This document shows, one piece after another, positions 1 to 8,083 of a DNA stretch of 64,000 nucleotides. Under the pieces are notes generated by a model. The model ran no database searches. It was not told where the DNA came from and was given only the letters and a program-made list of their open reading frames with translations. Where the stretch lies: the NCBI GenBank assembly GCA_964624795.1, contig CAZUZS010000001.1, positions 93,772-157,771 of the forward strand, given 5' to 3'. Position 1 is the stretch's first letter, and each line of letters starts with the position of its first letter. The translations under genes and the position numbers were made by a program. The stretch is from CAZUZS01 sp964624795 (lineage in GTDB: Bacteria > Calditrichota > Calditrichia > RBG-13-44-9).

Positions 1-211
1 ATCCATAATATCTTGCATCTTTATGAACAAATATAAAAATTCTCAAATCAAACATCAAACCTAATTTTAAGGAATCCGGAGGCGTTCAAATAAATATTCA
101 TTTTTCAAGATTCGAGCAACCACAATGAACACCTATTTTCTGCGGCGCCTCCTGCCACTGCCCGGAATTTTTGAATTCAGGAAATTACAGAACGAAATTG
201 CGGATTTGAAC
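1..211. other. AT-rich left edge, no gene supported
   Basis: This stretch lies downstream of the minus-strand mutase gene. Positions 16-18 could be an ATG on the minus strand (M-Q-D-I-M-D reading off the left edge), but there is no clear Shine-Dalgarno sequence and only six codons are visible, so I do not call a gene. No terminator hairpin is obvious. Confidence 0.5.
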
Positions 212-1855
212 CTATTCCTGGTATTCACCCCAAACCTTACGCAAAACGTTGGAGATTTCTCCCACCGTCGCATAATGTTCGACGCAGTCAATAATATGCG
301 GCATCAGGTTTTTAGCACCGCCAGCCGCCTTTTCCAGTCTCTGCAGCGAGGCGGAAACTTGCGCGGCGTCCCGGGAAGCCCGCAACTGGCGGAGGCGTTC
401 CACCTGCCGGGCAACCAGCTTTTCGTCAATCCGCAGCAGTTCTGGGGACGTTTCGTTTTCCAGCCGGAACTCGTTTACGCCCACCACTATATTTTCTTCT
501 TTCTCCAGTCCTTGTTGGTATTGGTAAGCGCTTTGCGCAATTTCATTCTGAAAATATTTATTTTTCACCGCCTGAACAGCACCTCCCATTTTGTCGATCA
601 CTTCAATATACTCGAATGCCTTTCTTTCGATTTCATCAGTTAGATGCTCGATGAGGTAAGATCCTCCCAGCGGATCAACCGAATCGGCCACGCCGCTTTC
701 GTGGGCCAGAATTTGCTGGGTCCGGATGGCAATGCGCGCCGATTCCTCAGTTGGCAGGCTAAGCGCCTCGTCACGTGAATTGGTGTGCAGCGACTGGGTT
801 CCCCCAAGCACCGCAGCCAAAGCCTGGATGGTGGTACGAACCACGTTATTATCGGGCTGCTGGGCAGTAAGTGTGCTGCCGGCGGTCTGGGTATGGAAAC
901 GAAGCATGAGGCTGCGGGGGTGCTGCGCGCCGAAACGTTCCTTCATTATTTTGGCCCACATGCGGCGGGCAGCGCGAAACTTGGCGACCTCCTCCAGCAG
1001 GTTGTTGTGGCTGTTGAAAAAAAAGGACAGGCGTCCGGCAAAATCGTCCACATCCAGACCGGCATCGATGGCAGCCTGCACGTAGGCGATGGCATCTGCA
1101 AAGGTGAACGCGATTTCCTGCACGGCAGTGGAACCCGCTTCGCGAATGTGGTAGCCGCTAATGGAGATGGTATTCCAGCGCGGCAGATTTTCGGCGCAGT
1201 ATTTGAAAACATCGGTAATGAGGCGCATGGAAGGCTCCGGTGGGAAAATATAAGTACCGCGCGCAAAATACTCCTTTAAAATATCGTTCTGGATCGTGCC
1301 GGAGATTTTTCTCAGATCGGCGCCCTGTTTCTTCGCAATGGCAATATACAGGGCCAGCAGGATGCTTGCTGTGGCGTTGATGGTCATTGAAGTTGTCACT
1401 TTATGCAACGGGATCCGGTCGAACAAAATTTCCATATCCTGCAAGGAATCGATGGCGACTCCTACTTTGCCTACCTCCCCTTCCGCCATGGGATCGTCGG
1501 AATCGTAGCCGATCTGCGTAGGCAGGTCGAATGCTACCGACAGCCCGGTTGTACCGCTGTCCAGCAGGTAGCGGTAGCGGCGGTTCGATTCTTCCGCGGT
1601 CCCGAAACCCGCGTACTGGCGCATGGTCCAGAAACGGCCGCGATACATGGTGGGCTGCACGCCGCGGGTAAAGGGGAATTGGCCGGGAAATCCCAGTTTT
1701 GTATCGTAGTCAAACTTGGGATCGGGCAGGTAAACGCGGTCGATCCGAATATTCGAGCTGGTCTCAAACTGATTCTTTCGCTCCGGAATACGGCTTAGTA
1801 CTTTGTTGACAATCTCTTCTTCCCACTGCTTTTTTTTCTCCGGCAGAGAATCCAT
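212..1855 (-). CDS. Methylmalonyl-CoA mutase, large (catalytic TIM-barrel) subunit
   Basis: This 547-residue protein is the substrate-binding half of adenosylcobalamin-dependent methylmalonyl-CoA mutase, which interconverts methylmalonyl-CoA and succinyl-CoA in propionate and branched-chain metabolism. Visible motifs are TMYRGRFWTMRQYAGFG (about residues 69-85), GTIQNDILKEY, ARGTYIFPP and ISGYHIREAGS. The Tyr of RQYAG and the Arg of ARGTYI are the residues that favour methylmalonyl-CoA; isobutyryl-CoA mutases have Phe and Gln there. The C-terminal cobalamin-binding domain (DxHxxG) is absent. The length therefore matches the split, archaeal-type enzyme, whose B12-binding small subunit is a separate gene of about 140 residues. 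No such gene is in this window. A GGAG-like site (aaaggagga) lies just before the ATG. Propionyl-CoA carboxylase, epimerase and MeaB are also absent from the window. Confidence 0.93.
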   Translation of the reverse strand: MDSLPEKKKQWEEEIVNKVLSRIPERKNQFETSSNIRIDRVYLPDPKFDYDTKLGFPGQFPFTRGVQPTMYRGRFWTMRQYAGFGTAEESNRRYRYLLDSGTTGLSVAFDLPTQIGYDSDDPMAEGEVGKVGVAIDSLQDMEILFDRIPLHKVTTSMTINATASILLALYIAIAKKQGADLRKISGTIQNDILKEYFARGTYIFPPEPSMRLITDVFKYCAENLPRWNTISISGYHIREAGSTAVQEIAFTFADAIAYVQAAIDAGLDVDDFAGRLSFFFNSHNNLLEEVAKFRAARRMWAKIMKERFGAQHPRSLMLRFHTQTAGSTLTAQQPDNNVVRTTIQALAAVLGGTQSLHTNSRDEALSLPTEESARIAIRTQQILAHESGVADSVDPLGGSYLIEHLTDEIERKAFEYIEVIDKMGGAVQAVKNKYFQNEIAQSAYQYQQGLEKEENIVVGVNEFRLENETSPELLRIDEKLVARQVERLRQLRASRDAAQVSASLQRLEKAAGGAKNLMPHIIDCVEHYATVGEISNVLRKVWGEYQE

Positions 1856-2185
1856 CGTCTTTTCCTCCTTTTGCTGTGCAGAGGAAAAATATAAACAGAT
1901 TACTAAACTTTATCAAATTAAATATGTTAGCGCAAGAAGAGCCCCGTTTCCCGACGAAGAACACGTCTTTCTATAACATAATTGTAAGAAAAATCATAAA
2001 CTTATTCATTTGGCAACAGGATACTTTGGGAGCAGGGGGAACAACAGCCATCGATGCGGGCGCAGGGATTGAAACCAAAACATTCAAAATCCACGGTTGA
2101 TTTGTAATTTAATCGCTGCGAGAGGGCATCAAGCATTTGAAAATTTGAATGCCTTTATTCGAGGAAACAATTTATCGTTACTTAG
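1856..2185. other. Intergenic region upstream of the mutase gene
   Basis: These 330 bases separate the mutase start from the tRNA-Arg gene. I looked for a cobalamin riboswitch on the minus strand because the downstream enzyme uses adenosylcobalamin, and found no convincing B12-box or matching stems. A weak inverted repeat (around 2135-2156, GCATTTGAAAATTTGAATGC) lies downstream of the tRNA on the minus strand and could be its terminator, but this is not certain. Confidence 0.4.
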
Positions 2186-2259
2186 TGCGCCTGCCAGGAG
2201 TCGAACCCGGAACCTCCTGATCCGTAGTCAGGCGTTCTGTCCAATTGAACTACAGGCGC
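2186..2259 (-). tRNA. trnR(ACG): tRNA-Arg(ACG)
   Basis: The reverse complement folds as a 74-nt tRNA. The acceptor arms GCGCCTG and CAGGCGC pair perfectly with discriminator A. The anticodon stem CCTGA/TCAGG encloses loop CTACGGA, giving anticodon ACG. The T arm contains GGTTCGACTCC. A34 would be deaminated to inosine by TadA to read CGU, CGC and CGA. The 3' CCA is not encoded, since the next bases are CTA, so it must be added by CCA-adding enzyme. This differs from the other Arg tRNA in the window. Confidence 0.97.
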
Positions 2260-2446
2260 ATTTGCATCAATACTTTGTGCCCCAACTCTCTCATAATTGG
2301 GAGCCAAAATTTAAATGACATCATTCCGCAAATCAACCCAATTTTTAATATCGCCATTCTTTTTTCCGCTCGTAACCGGAAATAACGTTGATGCAAATCG
2401 GGCGGTGTGAAAACATGTTAATTTTGATTTTCAGGGCATCGCGCCA

Positions 2447-3799
2447 ATGGCTATATTTAAAGCCGGTTGGATGAAAGTAAGTCCGGGCACTTTTTGTGGC
2501 AACTATTCTTCAATAGGTAGTTTGTTGAATGCAGAGTACAAACAATTCTTGTGGGGGGCAGCAACCTCCGCATTCCAGGTAGAGGGAAGTCTGGAAAACG
2601 ACATGACCGAATGGGAACGCCAGGGCCGGTTTTCCGGAAACGGCAAAGACCTGAGTTATGCAGAAGCCGCCGGGCATTGGCAAAAATGGCAGGAGGATTT
2701 TGCCCTCCTGAAAACGCTTGATCTCAACGCCTACCGTTTTTCCATGGATTGGGGAAGAGTTGAGCCGCAGCCGGGCCAGTTTGACGAGCATGCACTGGAT
2801 CAATACAGCCGGATGGTCGACCGGCTGCTGGAGCTGGGAATTGAGCCAATGCTGACCCTTCATCATTTTACCCACCCAAAGTGGTTCCATGAAAAATCTC
2901 CCTGGCACCGGGAAGAATCAGTCGAAAGGTTTGCCGTTTTCTCCAGGAAAATAAGCAAAGGATTTTCAGACCGCATCTCGCTTTTTATCACATTCAATGA
3001 GCCGCTGGTTTGGCTGCTGGCAGCTTATGGCGAGGGCAAATTCCCGCCCGGCGAAAAAGACCTGCAACTTCTGGTAGACGCCCTGCAAAATATCCTGAAA
3101 GCGCACGTCATCGCGTACGATATTTTGAAAACCGCCAATCCGCAGGCGCAGGTGGGCATCGCCAAGAACCTGATCGTTTTTAATCCGCAGCGCTCGTGGC
3201 ACCTCCTGGACCGCGGCCTCACATTCAAGATCCACAATTTTTACAACACCATGCTGCTCAACGCCTTTGAAAGGAACCGCCTGTATTTCAAATTTCCATT
3301 TCTGTTGAATATTGATTTCCGGATGCCGCTATCCGACAAGCTGGATTTCTGGGGCATCAATTATTATTACCGCTTGCACATCCGCTTCCGGCCGCACCTG
3401 GCTGCGCCATTCTCTATGAGCTTTTTACCGCGCTCCGGCGAGGGGGTCTCCGACCTGGGATGGGAAATTTACGCAAAGGGATTGTGGCAGGTCATGAGCT
3501 GGATAAGGAAGACCGGGAAGCCCTTCTATATCACCGAAAACGGGATCGCCGACAAGCAGGATTCCCACCGCGCCGCATTTCTCAAGGCGCATCTGAAATA
3601 CGTTAAAAAGGCACTGGAAAAAAATCTTCCCCTCCGCGGTTATTTTCACTGGTCGCTGCTGGATAACTACGAATGGCTGGAAGGAAAATCAGCCTGTTTC
3701 GGGCTTTACAGGGTAGACTATGAAAACGGGCTGCACCGTTCGATTCGGAAAAGCGGGGAATATTTCCGCGATTATATCGCCGCCAATTCTTCCGAATGA
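2447..3799 (+). CDS. Glycoside hydrolase family 1 beta-glycosidase
   Basis: A 450-residue (beta/alpha)8 glycosidase of family GH1, which removes terminal beta-linked glucose or galactose from oligosaccharides with retention. The family opening FLWGAATSAFQVEGS is seen at about residues 34-48. The acid/base Glu is in TFNEP (about residue 183) and the nucleophile Glu in YITENG (about residue 360). The C-terminal GYFHWSLLDNYEW is also typical. No signal peptide is visible, so it is probably cytoplasmic. The chosen ATG has AGGG about ten bases upstream. It gives a 33-residue extension before the conserved core, so the TTG at 2525, with AGGTAG upstream, is a credible alternative start. The gene appears to stand alone, with no transporter or regulator beside it. 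Confidence 0.92.
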   Translation: MAIFKAGWMKVSPGTFCGNYSSIGSLLNAEYKQFLWGAATSAFQVEGSLENDMTEWERQGRFSGNGKDLSYAEAAGHWQKWQEDFALLKTLDLNAYRFSMDWGRVEPQPGQFDEHALDQYSRMVDRLLELGIEPMLTLHHFTHPKWFHEKSPWHREESVERFAVFSRKISKGFSDRISLFITFNEPLVWLLAAYGEGKFPPGEKDLQLLVDALQNILKAHVIAYDILKTANPQAQVGIAKNLIVFNPQRSWHLLDRGLTFKIHNFYNTMLLNAFERNRLYFKFPFLLNIDFRMPLSDKLDFWGINYYYRLHIRFRPHLAAPFSMSFLPRSGEGVSDLGWEIYAKGLWQVMSWIRKTGKPFYITENGIADKQDSHRAAFLKAHLKYVKKALEKNLPLRGYFHWSLLDNYEWLEGKSACFGLYRVDYENGLHRSIRKSGEYFRDYIAANSSE

Positions 3800-4044
3800 A
3801 CCGCCCGGAAGCTGCAATTTTCCCTTAGAATCCCAACAATATTTTACATCAGGCCGGTCACACATTCTGCAACAGAAACTAATCCTCACCGTTTGCAGGA
3901 TCGCATAACTGCAGTTTCTAAATTGTCAGGATTACCCCTGCTCTTGACCATTACTCCGTTTTCTTAACAAATTTTTAATATAGCTTTAATAAAATCTTTA
4001 AACAGGCGTGCGATATTCCCACTGAATTTTACAGTGGAGTTTGT

Positions 4045-5202
4045 TTGGAGACTATTATAGATATTGTATTTGCAGCGGCGCTTGGCATTTCGGTTCTCTA
4101 CACGTTGCTGGCATTTCTTAATATTTTGTTTGAGTTAAAATCTGCAGGTGCAAGGCCACCCGGTGCGACTGTTTCGCTACACCCGGTTTCCATTCTCAAA
4201 CCGATTAAGGGTGTGGATAATCAGCTGGATGCTAATCTTGAGACATTCTTCCAACTGGATTACCCGGAATATGAGATTCTTTTTGGCATTAATGAACCGG
4301 ACGATCCGGCTATTCCGATTATTCAACGCCTGCAAAAAGAATATCCCGGGACGGCTACGAAGTTGATTGTCGATACTCGCAGAACGGGCCTGAACCCGAA
4401 AATCAACAATCTCGCAAATATCTATCCCCACGCCCGCCACGATTTTTTGCTAATCAGCGACAGCAACGTCCGGGTGAAAAAGAATTATCTGAAAGACCTC
4501 ATCTCGCATTTTTCCGACCCCAAAATGGGGCTGGTTACCTCGACCATTCGTGGCATCGGCGCCCGCAACCTGGGCTCAAGATTAGAGAATCTGCATCTGA
4601 ACGCCCACATTGCGCCGGCGGTCTTTTTCGCACGGCAATTTTTTTCAATTCCCATCGCCATCGGAAAATCATTTCTATTCAAAAGAGAAACGCTGGAAGA
4701 GATTGGCGGATTCTGGAGATTCCGGAACGTACTGGCGGAAGACCATCGCATGGGAGAAGAAATCGGCAAATTGGGGCTGAAGATCCGGACCACCCCCGAG
4801 TGGATTGACAATGTAAACCAAACCTGGAGCCTGCGGCAGTTTCTGAACCGCCACATCCGTTGGGCAAAGATGCGAAAGAGCGTCAGCGAGTTGAATTATT
4901 TAGTGGAAGTCTTCTCCAATCCGGTTGCCATTGGCGCGGTTTATGCCGTTGTCAGGCATTCTCCCGATGGCCTGGTCACTTTTGGTGCAATTATTATTTT
5001 TAAAACTGCCATCGACTTTGCAATCAACAGGCTAATGAAATCGGATTTGAAGTGGTATCACCACTTTCTGGCACCTGTAAAAGATATTTTAATCGGTATT
5101 GTCTGGTACACCCCATATCTCAACCGAAAAATCAATTGGCGGGGCAACCAGTTTATAATTCAAAAAAATACAGATATTTTACCATCAACGAAAGGAGCTT
5201 AA
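4045..5202 (+). CDS. GT21/HpnI-like membrane glycosyltransferase (GT-A fold, ceramide glucosyltransferase family)
   Basis: A 385-residue family 2-like glycosyltransferase of the ceramide glucosyltransferase (GT21) and hopanoid-associated HpnI type. It is expected to transfer a sugar from a nucleotide donor to a membrane lipid. An N-terminal membrane segment (about residues 3-28) precedes the GT-A domain. That domain shows FGINEPDDPA, LISDSNVRV (metal-binding DSD-like motif), AEDHRMGEEIGKLG (catalytic Asp) and the RxxRW-type signature NRHIRWAK. Hydrophobic segments follow from about residue 290 to 345. The start is TTG, with GGAG five bases upstream. One base separates the stop from the next small gene, and an LpxH-like phosphoesterase follows, which suggests a lipid or envelope role. 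The acceptor lipid cannot be told from sequence. Confidence 0.85.
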   Translation: METIIDIVFAAALGISVLYTLLAFLNILFELKSAGARPPGATVSLHPVSILKPIKGVDNQLDANLETFFQLDYPEYEILFGINEPDDPAIPIIQRLQKEYPGTATKLIVDTRRTGLNPKINNLANIYPHARHDFLLISDSNVRVKKNYLKDLISHFSDPKMGLVTSTIRGIGARNLGSRLENLHLNAHIAPAVFFARQFFSIPIAIGKSFLFKRETLEEIGGFWRFRNVLAEDHRMGEEIGKLGLKIRTTPEWIDNVNQTWSLRQFLNRHIRWAKMRKSVSELNYLVEVFSNPVAIGAVYAVVRHSPDGLVTFGAIIIFKTAIDFAINRLMKSDLKWYHHFLAPVKDILIGIVWYTPYLNRKINWRGNQFIIQKNTDILPSTKGA

Positions 5203-5203
5203 G

Positions 5204-5374
5204 ATGCAAAAGTATCTCATAAATAATGTGATCCTCAACGAGATGATTGGCCGGGTCCTGGGCAGCGACCACAATATTGCCAAAAAAATGACGCTCGGCG
5301 CCATGATCATTTTCTCACTCCTTTTCTACGGATTCGAGAGCGCACTTAATTCCCTGGTTGGCAGAAATAGTTAA
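5204..5374 (+). CDS. Small membrane protein (56 aa), unknown function
   Basis: This short gene starts one base after the glycosyltransferase stop, with a strong AAAGGAG site inside the upstream gene's last codons, so the two are probably translationally coupled. The product begins MQKYLINNVILNEMIG. It has a basic stretch (NIAKKMTLG) followed by one hydrophobic segment (AMIIFSLLFYGF) and ends SALNSLVGRNS. One membrane span with a basic flank fits a single-pass accessory protein for the neighbouring transferase. I do not recognise the family. The ribosome-binding site and close spacing are the main evidence that it is real. Confidence 0.65.
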   Translation: MQKYLINNVILNEMIGRVLGSDHNIAKKMTLGAMIIFSLLFYGFESALNSLVGRNS

Positions 5375-5472
5375 GGAAGCTGGGAAAAATGGGAAGATTA
5401 GTTTAAGGCTTAGGCAAAGGTTTGGTCTTAGAAAATTCACATAAATTAAAAAAGAAATGGAAAATAAAGACA

Positions 5473-6291
5473 ATGTTTGATTTTGATTATAGTAAGCATT
5501 TTCATTCCGGTTATCTGCAGAAAAGTGAGGTGGTGGCCGACGAATTCACCCGCCAGGTTCTTGAGAAGATCTCATTCCCGGATTTTTCGGACACTTTCGG
5601 CAAGCCGGTATCGGTTTTCGATACTATCATTTTGAGCGATCTGCACCTGGGCAGTAAAGTTTCGCGGGCGGAAGACTTGCTGCAATTCCTGCAAGGTGTG
5701 AATTTCAAACGGCTGATTATCAACGGTGACATTTTTGATTCGATCAATATGAAACGGCTGAATCGCCACCATTGGCGAATACTAAGCTACCTGCGGGAGC
5801 TTACCGACAAAGAGAACGAAACGGAAGTCATCTGGCTGCGGGGCAATCACGACGGTTATGCGGATTTGATTTCGCAACTGCTGGGAATAGAATTCCTGAA
5901 TGAATACCTGCTGGAGTGGAACGGAAAGCGCGTTCTGATTTTTCATGGCGACATTTTCGACAAATTTATTACCCGTTACCCGCTGTTAGCGGATATTGCG
6001 GACCTGGTGTATCGCAGCATTCTTTACATGGATTTGCCAGACAAAAAGATCGGGCGCTGGCTGAAGCGGAATTCCAAAACCTTTATCCGCAATTCGGAGC
6101 TGGTGCGGGAGGGCGCCATTTCCTACGCCCGGCACAAGAATGCCCAGATTGTCATCTGCGGGCATACTCACCTGGTTGAAGAATTCGAGCACAACGGCAT
6201 CCGGTATCTCAATCCCGGCAGTTGGACCGATACACCGGCCCATTTTGTTGGGTTGACCGAGGATCAGGCCCAGGTAGCAACGTTCCGGTGA
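5473..6291 (+). CDS. Metallophosphoesterase, UDP-2,3-diacylglucosamine hydrolase (LpxH)-like
   Basis: A calcineurin-like phosphoesterase of 272 residues. The dimetal-site motifs appear in order: LSDLHLGS, INGDIFDS, LRGNHDG, FHGDIFD and CGHTHL. The spacing and the DLHLGS opening resemble LpxH-like hydrolases, which cleave UDP-2,3-diacylglucosamine to lipid X in lipid A synthesis. Other members of this branch act on other lipids or are uncharacterised. I chose the ATG at 5473 because the longer frame starts with a TTG at 5422 and adds only a basic, unconserved leader. It lies downstream of a lipid glycosyltransferase and a small membrane protein, so an envelope-lipid role is likely. The exact substrate is inference. 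Confidence 0.8.
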   Translation: MFDFDYSKHFHSGYLQKSEVVADEFTRQVLEKISFPDFSDTFGKPVSVFDTIILSDLHLGSKVSRAEDLLQFLQGVNFKRLIINGDIFDSINMKRLNRHHWRILSYLRELTDKENETEVIWLRGNHDGYADLISQLLGIEFLNEYLLEWNGKRVLIFHGDIFDKFITRYPLLADIADLVYRSILYMDLPDKKIGRWLKRNSKTFIRNSELVREGAISYARHKNAQIVICGHTHLVEEFEHNGIRYLNPGSWTDTPAHFVGLTEDQAQVATFR

Positions 6292-6345
6292 TCCCGGTTT
6301 TCGCAAAATGTAACATCCATTTGCAGCTTGTTTCGAAATGAGTTC

Positions 6346-6936
6346 TCAGCCGGCGAACTTGTTAAAAAACAAAATATCATCCAGCGCTTTCTTCGCTTTC
6401 CCGGAGGGAATCGGTCTCGCGGGATAACCAACAGCCAGCAGAGCAGTCAATTTCCAATTTCGCGGCGCTTCCAGAATCTTTGCTCCCTTTTTTGAATCAA
6501 ACCACCCAATCCAGCAGCTTCCCAAACCCTGCTCCTCCGCCTGCAGCACAATGTGCTCGCCGGCGATGCCAATGTCGATGAGATAGTAGCTGGTTCCCTG
6601 TATCTGCTTCCCGATGCGGTTGGCAATCCAGTCCAGGTTAGCGAAAATGGCAATAATCACCGGTGAATCCATCACCCAGCGCGAGAAACGGTAAACACCG
6701 GAAAATGCTGCCTCACCGAATCGCCGGATTGCTTGCGGCTCATCCAGAACCACAAACCGCCACGGCTGGACATTTTCCGCAGACGGTGCCAGGCGGGCCG
6801 CCTCGATGCAGGCAACTATCTTTTCCCGCTCCACCGGCTGTTCCGAAAATTTGCGGATACTCTGCCGCTGTTCTACAAGCTTCAAAAAAGCACCGCTCGG
6901 GAGCTTTAACATTTCTTCATTTTCCATCTTTTCCAT
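6346..6936 (-). CDS. Nitroreductase family protein
   Basis: A 196-residue FMN-dependent oxidoreductase of the nitroreductase superfamily. FMN-binding residues appear in RQSIRKFSEQPV near the N-terminus, with EAARLAPSAENVQPWRFVV and the C-terminal half GLGSCWIGWFD. These enzymes are homodimers that reduce nitro groups, quinones or flavins with NAD(P)H; the natural substrate cannot be told here. The start has GGAATAGG upstream. It is convergent with the phosphoesterase (54 bases apart), and I see no strong terminator hairpin between them. Confidence 0.88.
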   Translation of the reverse strand: MEKMENEEMLKLPSGAFLKLVEQRQSIRKFSEQPVEREKIVACIEAARLAPSAENVQPWRFVVLDEPQAIRRFGEAAFSGVYRFSRWVMDSPVIIAIFANLDWIANRIGKQIQGTSYYLIDIGIAGEHIVLQAEEQGLGSCWIGWFDSKKGAKILEAPRNWKLTALLAVGYPARPIPSGKAKKALDDILFFNKFAG

Positions 6937-7150
6937 CCTATTCCAATCTTAATACAAACTGCTTAGCCAACCTCTCCGTCCTTGATTTCTGAGCATTCAG
7001 TGGCCTCTCGTGCTCAGGATGGTTAAACCCAATTATTGCAAAAGCTTACCAGCCCAATTTAGAAAACTTGCCGGGGCCGGAACAAATGATTTTGAAATTC
7101 GGTTGAATTTGCTTAATTTTGGACGTTAAAAATAGCAGGAGATTAGATTT

Positions 7151-7828
7151 ATGTTCTTTTGGGATTCAACAATTATTTTGTTAATTCCGGCCTTTATTTT
7201 GGCAATTTATGCGCAATTCAAAGTTAAAAATGCCTATAAGAAATTCAGCCAGATATATAATGCAAGGGGACTCACCGGCTACCAGGCAGCGCTGGAGCTG
7301 CTGCGGATGAATGGGGTGAGCGATGTGGAAGTGGAGGAAACAGAAGGTGAACTTAGCGATCATTATGATCCGCGCACAAAAAAAGTGCGTTTATCCCGCA
7401 CCAATTTCAGGGGAACTTCGCTTGCTTCCCTGGCAGTTTCGGCGCACGAGGTGGGACATGTTATCCAACATGCCAAAGGATACATGCCGCTCCAACTTCG
7501 CCATTTGATTCTGCCGGCCACAAATTTCGGCTCCTGGCTGGCATTTCCGTTGTTTTTTATCGGATTCTTTCTCCGGACACCGTTTTTAATGAACCTGGGG
7601 ATCGTATTTTACGCCGGCGTCGTTTTATTTCACCTTGTTACTTTACCGGTTGAGTTCAATGCCAGCAACAGGGCGCTGCTCCAACTGCAATCGCACGGAT
7701 TTCTGGTACGGCAGGAAATCAGCGGAGCGAAAAAAGTGCTGAACGCCGCTGCCCTGACCTACGTTGCGGCTACTGCGGTTGCAATCATGCATCTTGTTCG
7801 CCTGCTCTTGCTTCGCGGAAACGATTAG
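7151..7828 (+). CDS. Membrane zinc metallopeptidase, YugP family
   Basis: A 225-residue integral membrane peptidase of the neutral zinc metallopeptidase (YugP/COG2738) family. The zinc motif HEVGHVIQH is clear near residue 101. An N-terminal membrane segment (FFWDSTIILLIPAFILAIYAQFKV) precedes it, two hydrophobic spans follow (about residues 126-165), and another lies near the C-terminus. The sequence PVEFNASNRALLQLQ carries the downstream acidic residue typical of the family. The start has GGAG eight bases upstream. The physiological substrate of this family is unknown; a role in membrane-protein quality control is plausible. It is followed, after 255 bases, by an HtrA protease in the same direction. 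Confidence 0.88.
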   Translation: MFFWDSTIILLIPAFILAIYAQFKVKNAYKKFSQIYNARGLTGYQAALELLRMNGVSDVEVEETEGELSDHYDPRTKKVRLSRTNFRGTSLASLAVSAHEVGHVIQHAKGYMPLQLRHLILPATNFGSWLAFPLFFIGFFLRTPFLMNLGIVFYAGVVLFHLVTLPVEFNASNRALLQLQSHGFLVRQEISGAKKVLNAAALTYVAATAVAIMHLVRLLLLRGND

Positions 7829-8083
7829 GCTTCGGAAACGGCGCCCCCGGCCAAAGGTGACGATTCCGGGAAATACTCACGGCAGCACTGCGCTCAACAT
7901 TCCCGAATGATATGCTTTTTCAGGCGATTTACAAAATCGGACAGCAAAATGACACACAAAATCAAACGAACTTTTGCAGAATCCACAGATATTGGAATCG
8001 TAAAAAGCGGCGCCTTTTTCCTGCATGACATTATGATCAGGGCAGCGGGCTCATTTAATTAACCGACGGACTACAGGAATACT

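Noticed and set aside
125..643. A 172-residue plus-strand frame at the left end
   Set aside because: It is antisense to the well-supported methylmalonyl-CoA mutase gene.
1856..2185. Cobalamin riboswitch upstream of the mutase
   Set aside because: I could not find the conserved B12-box or the expected stems in this region.
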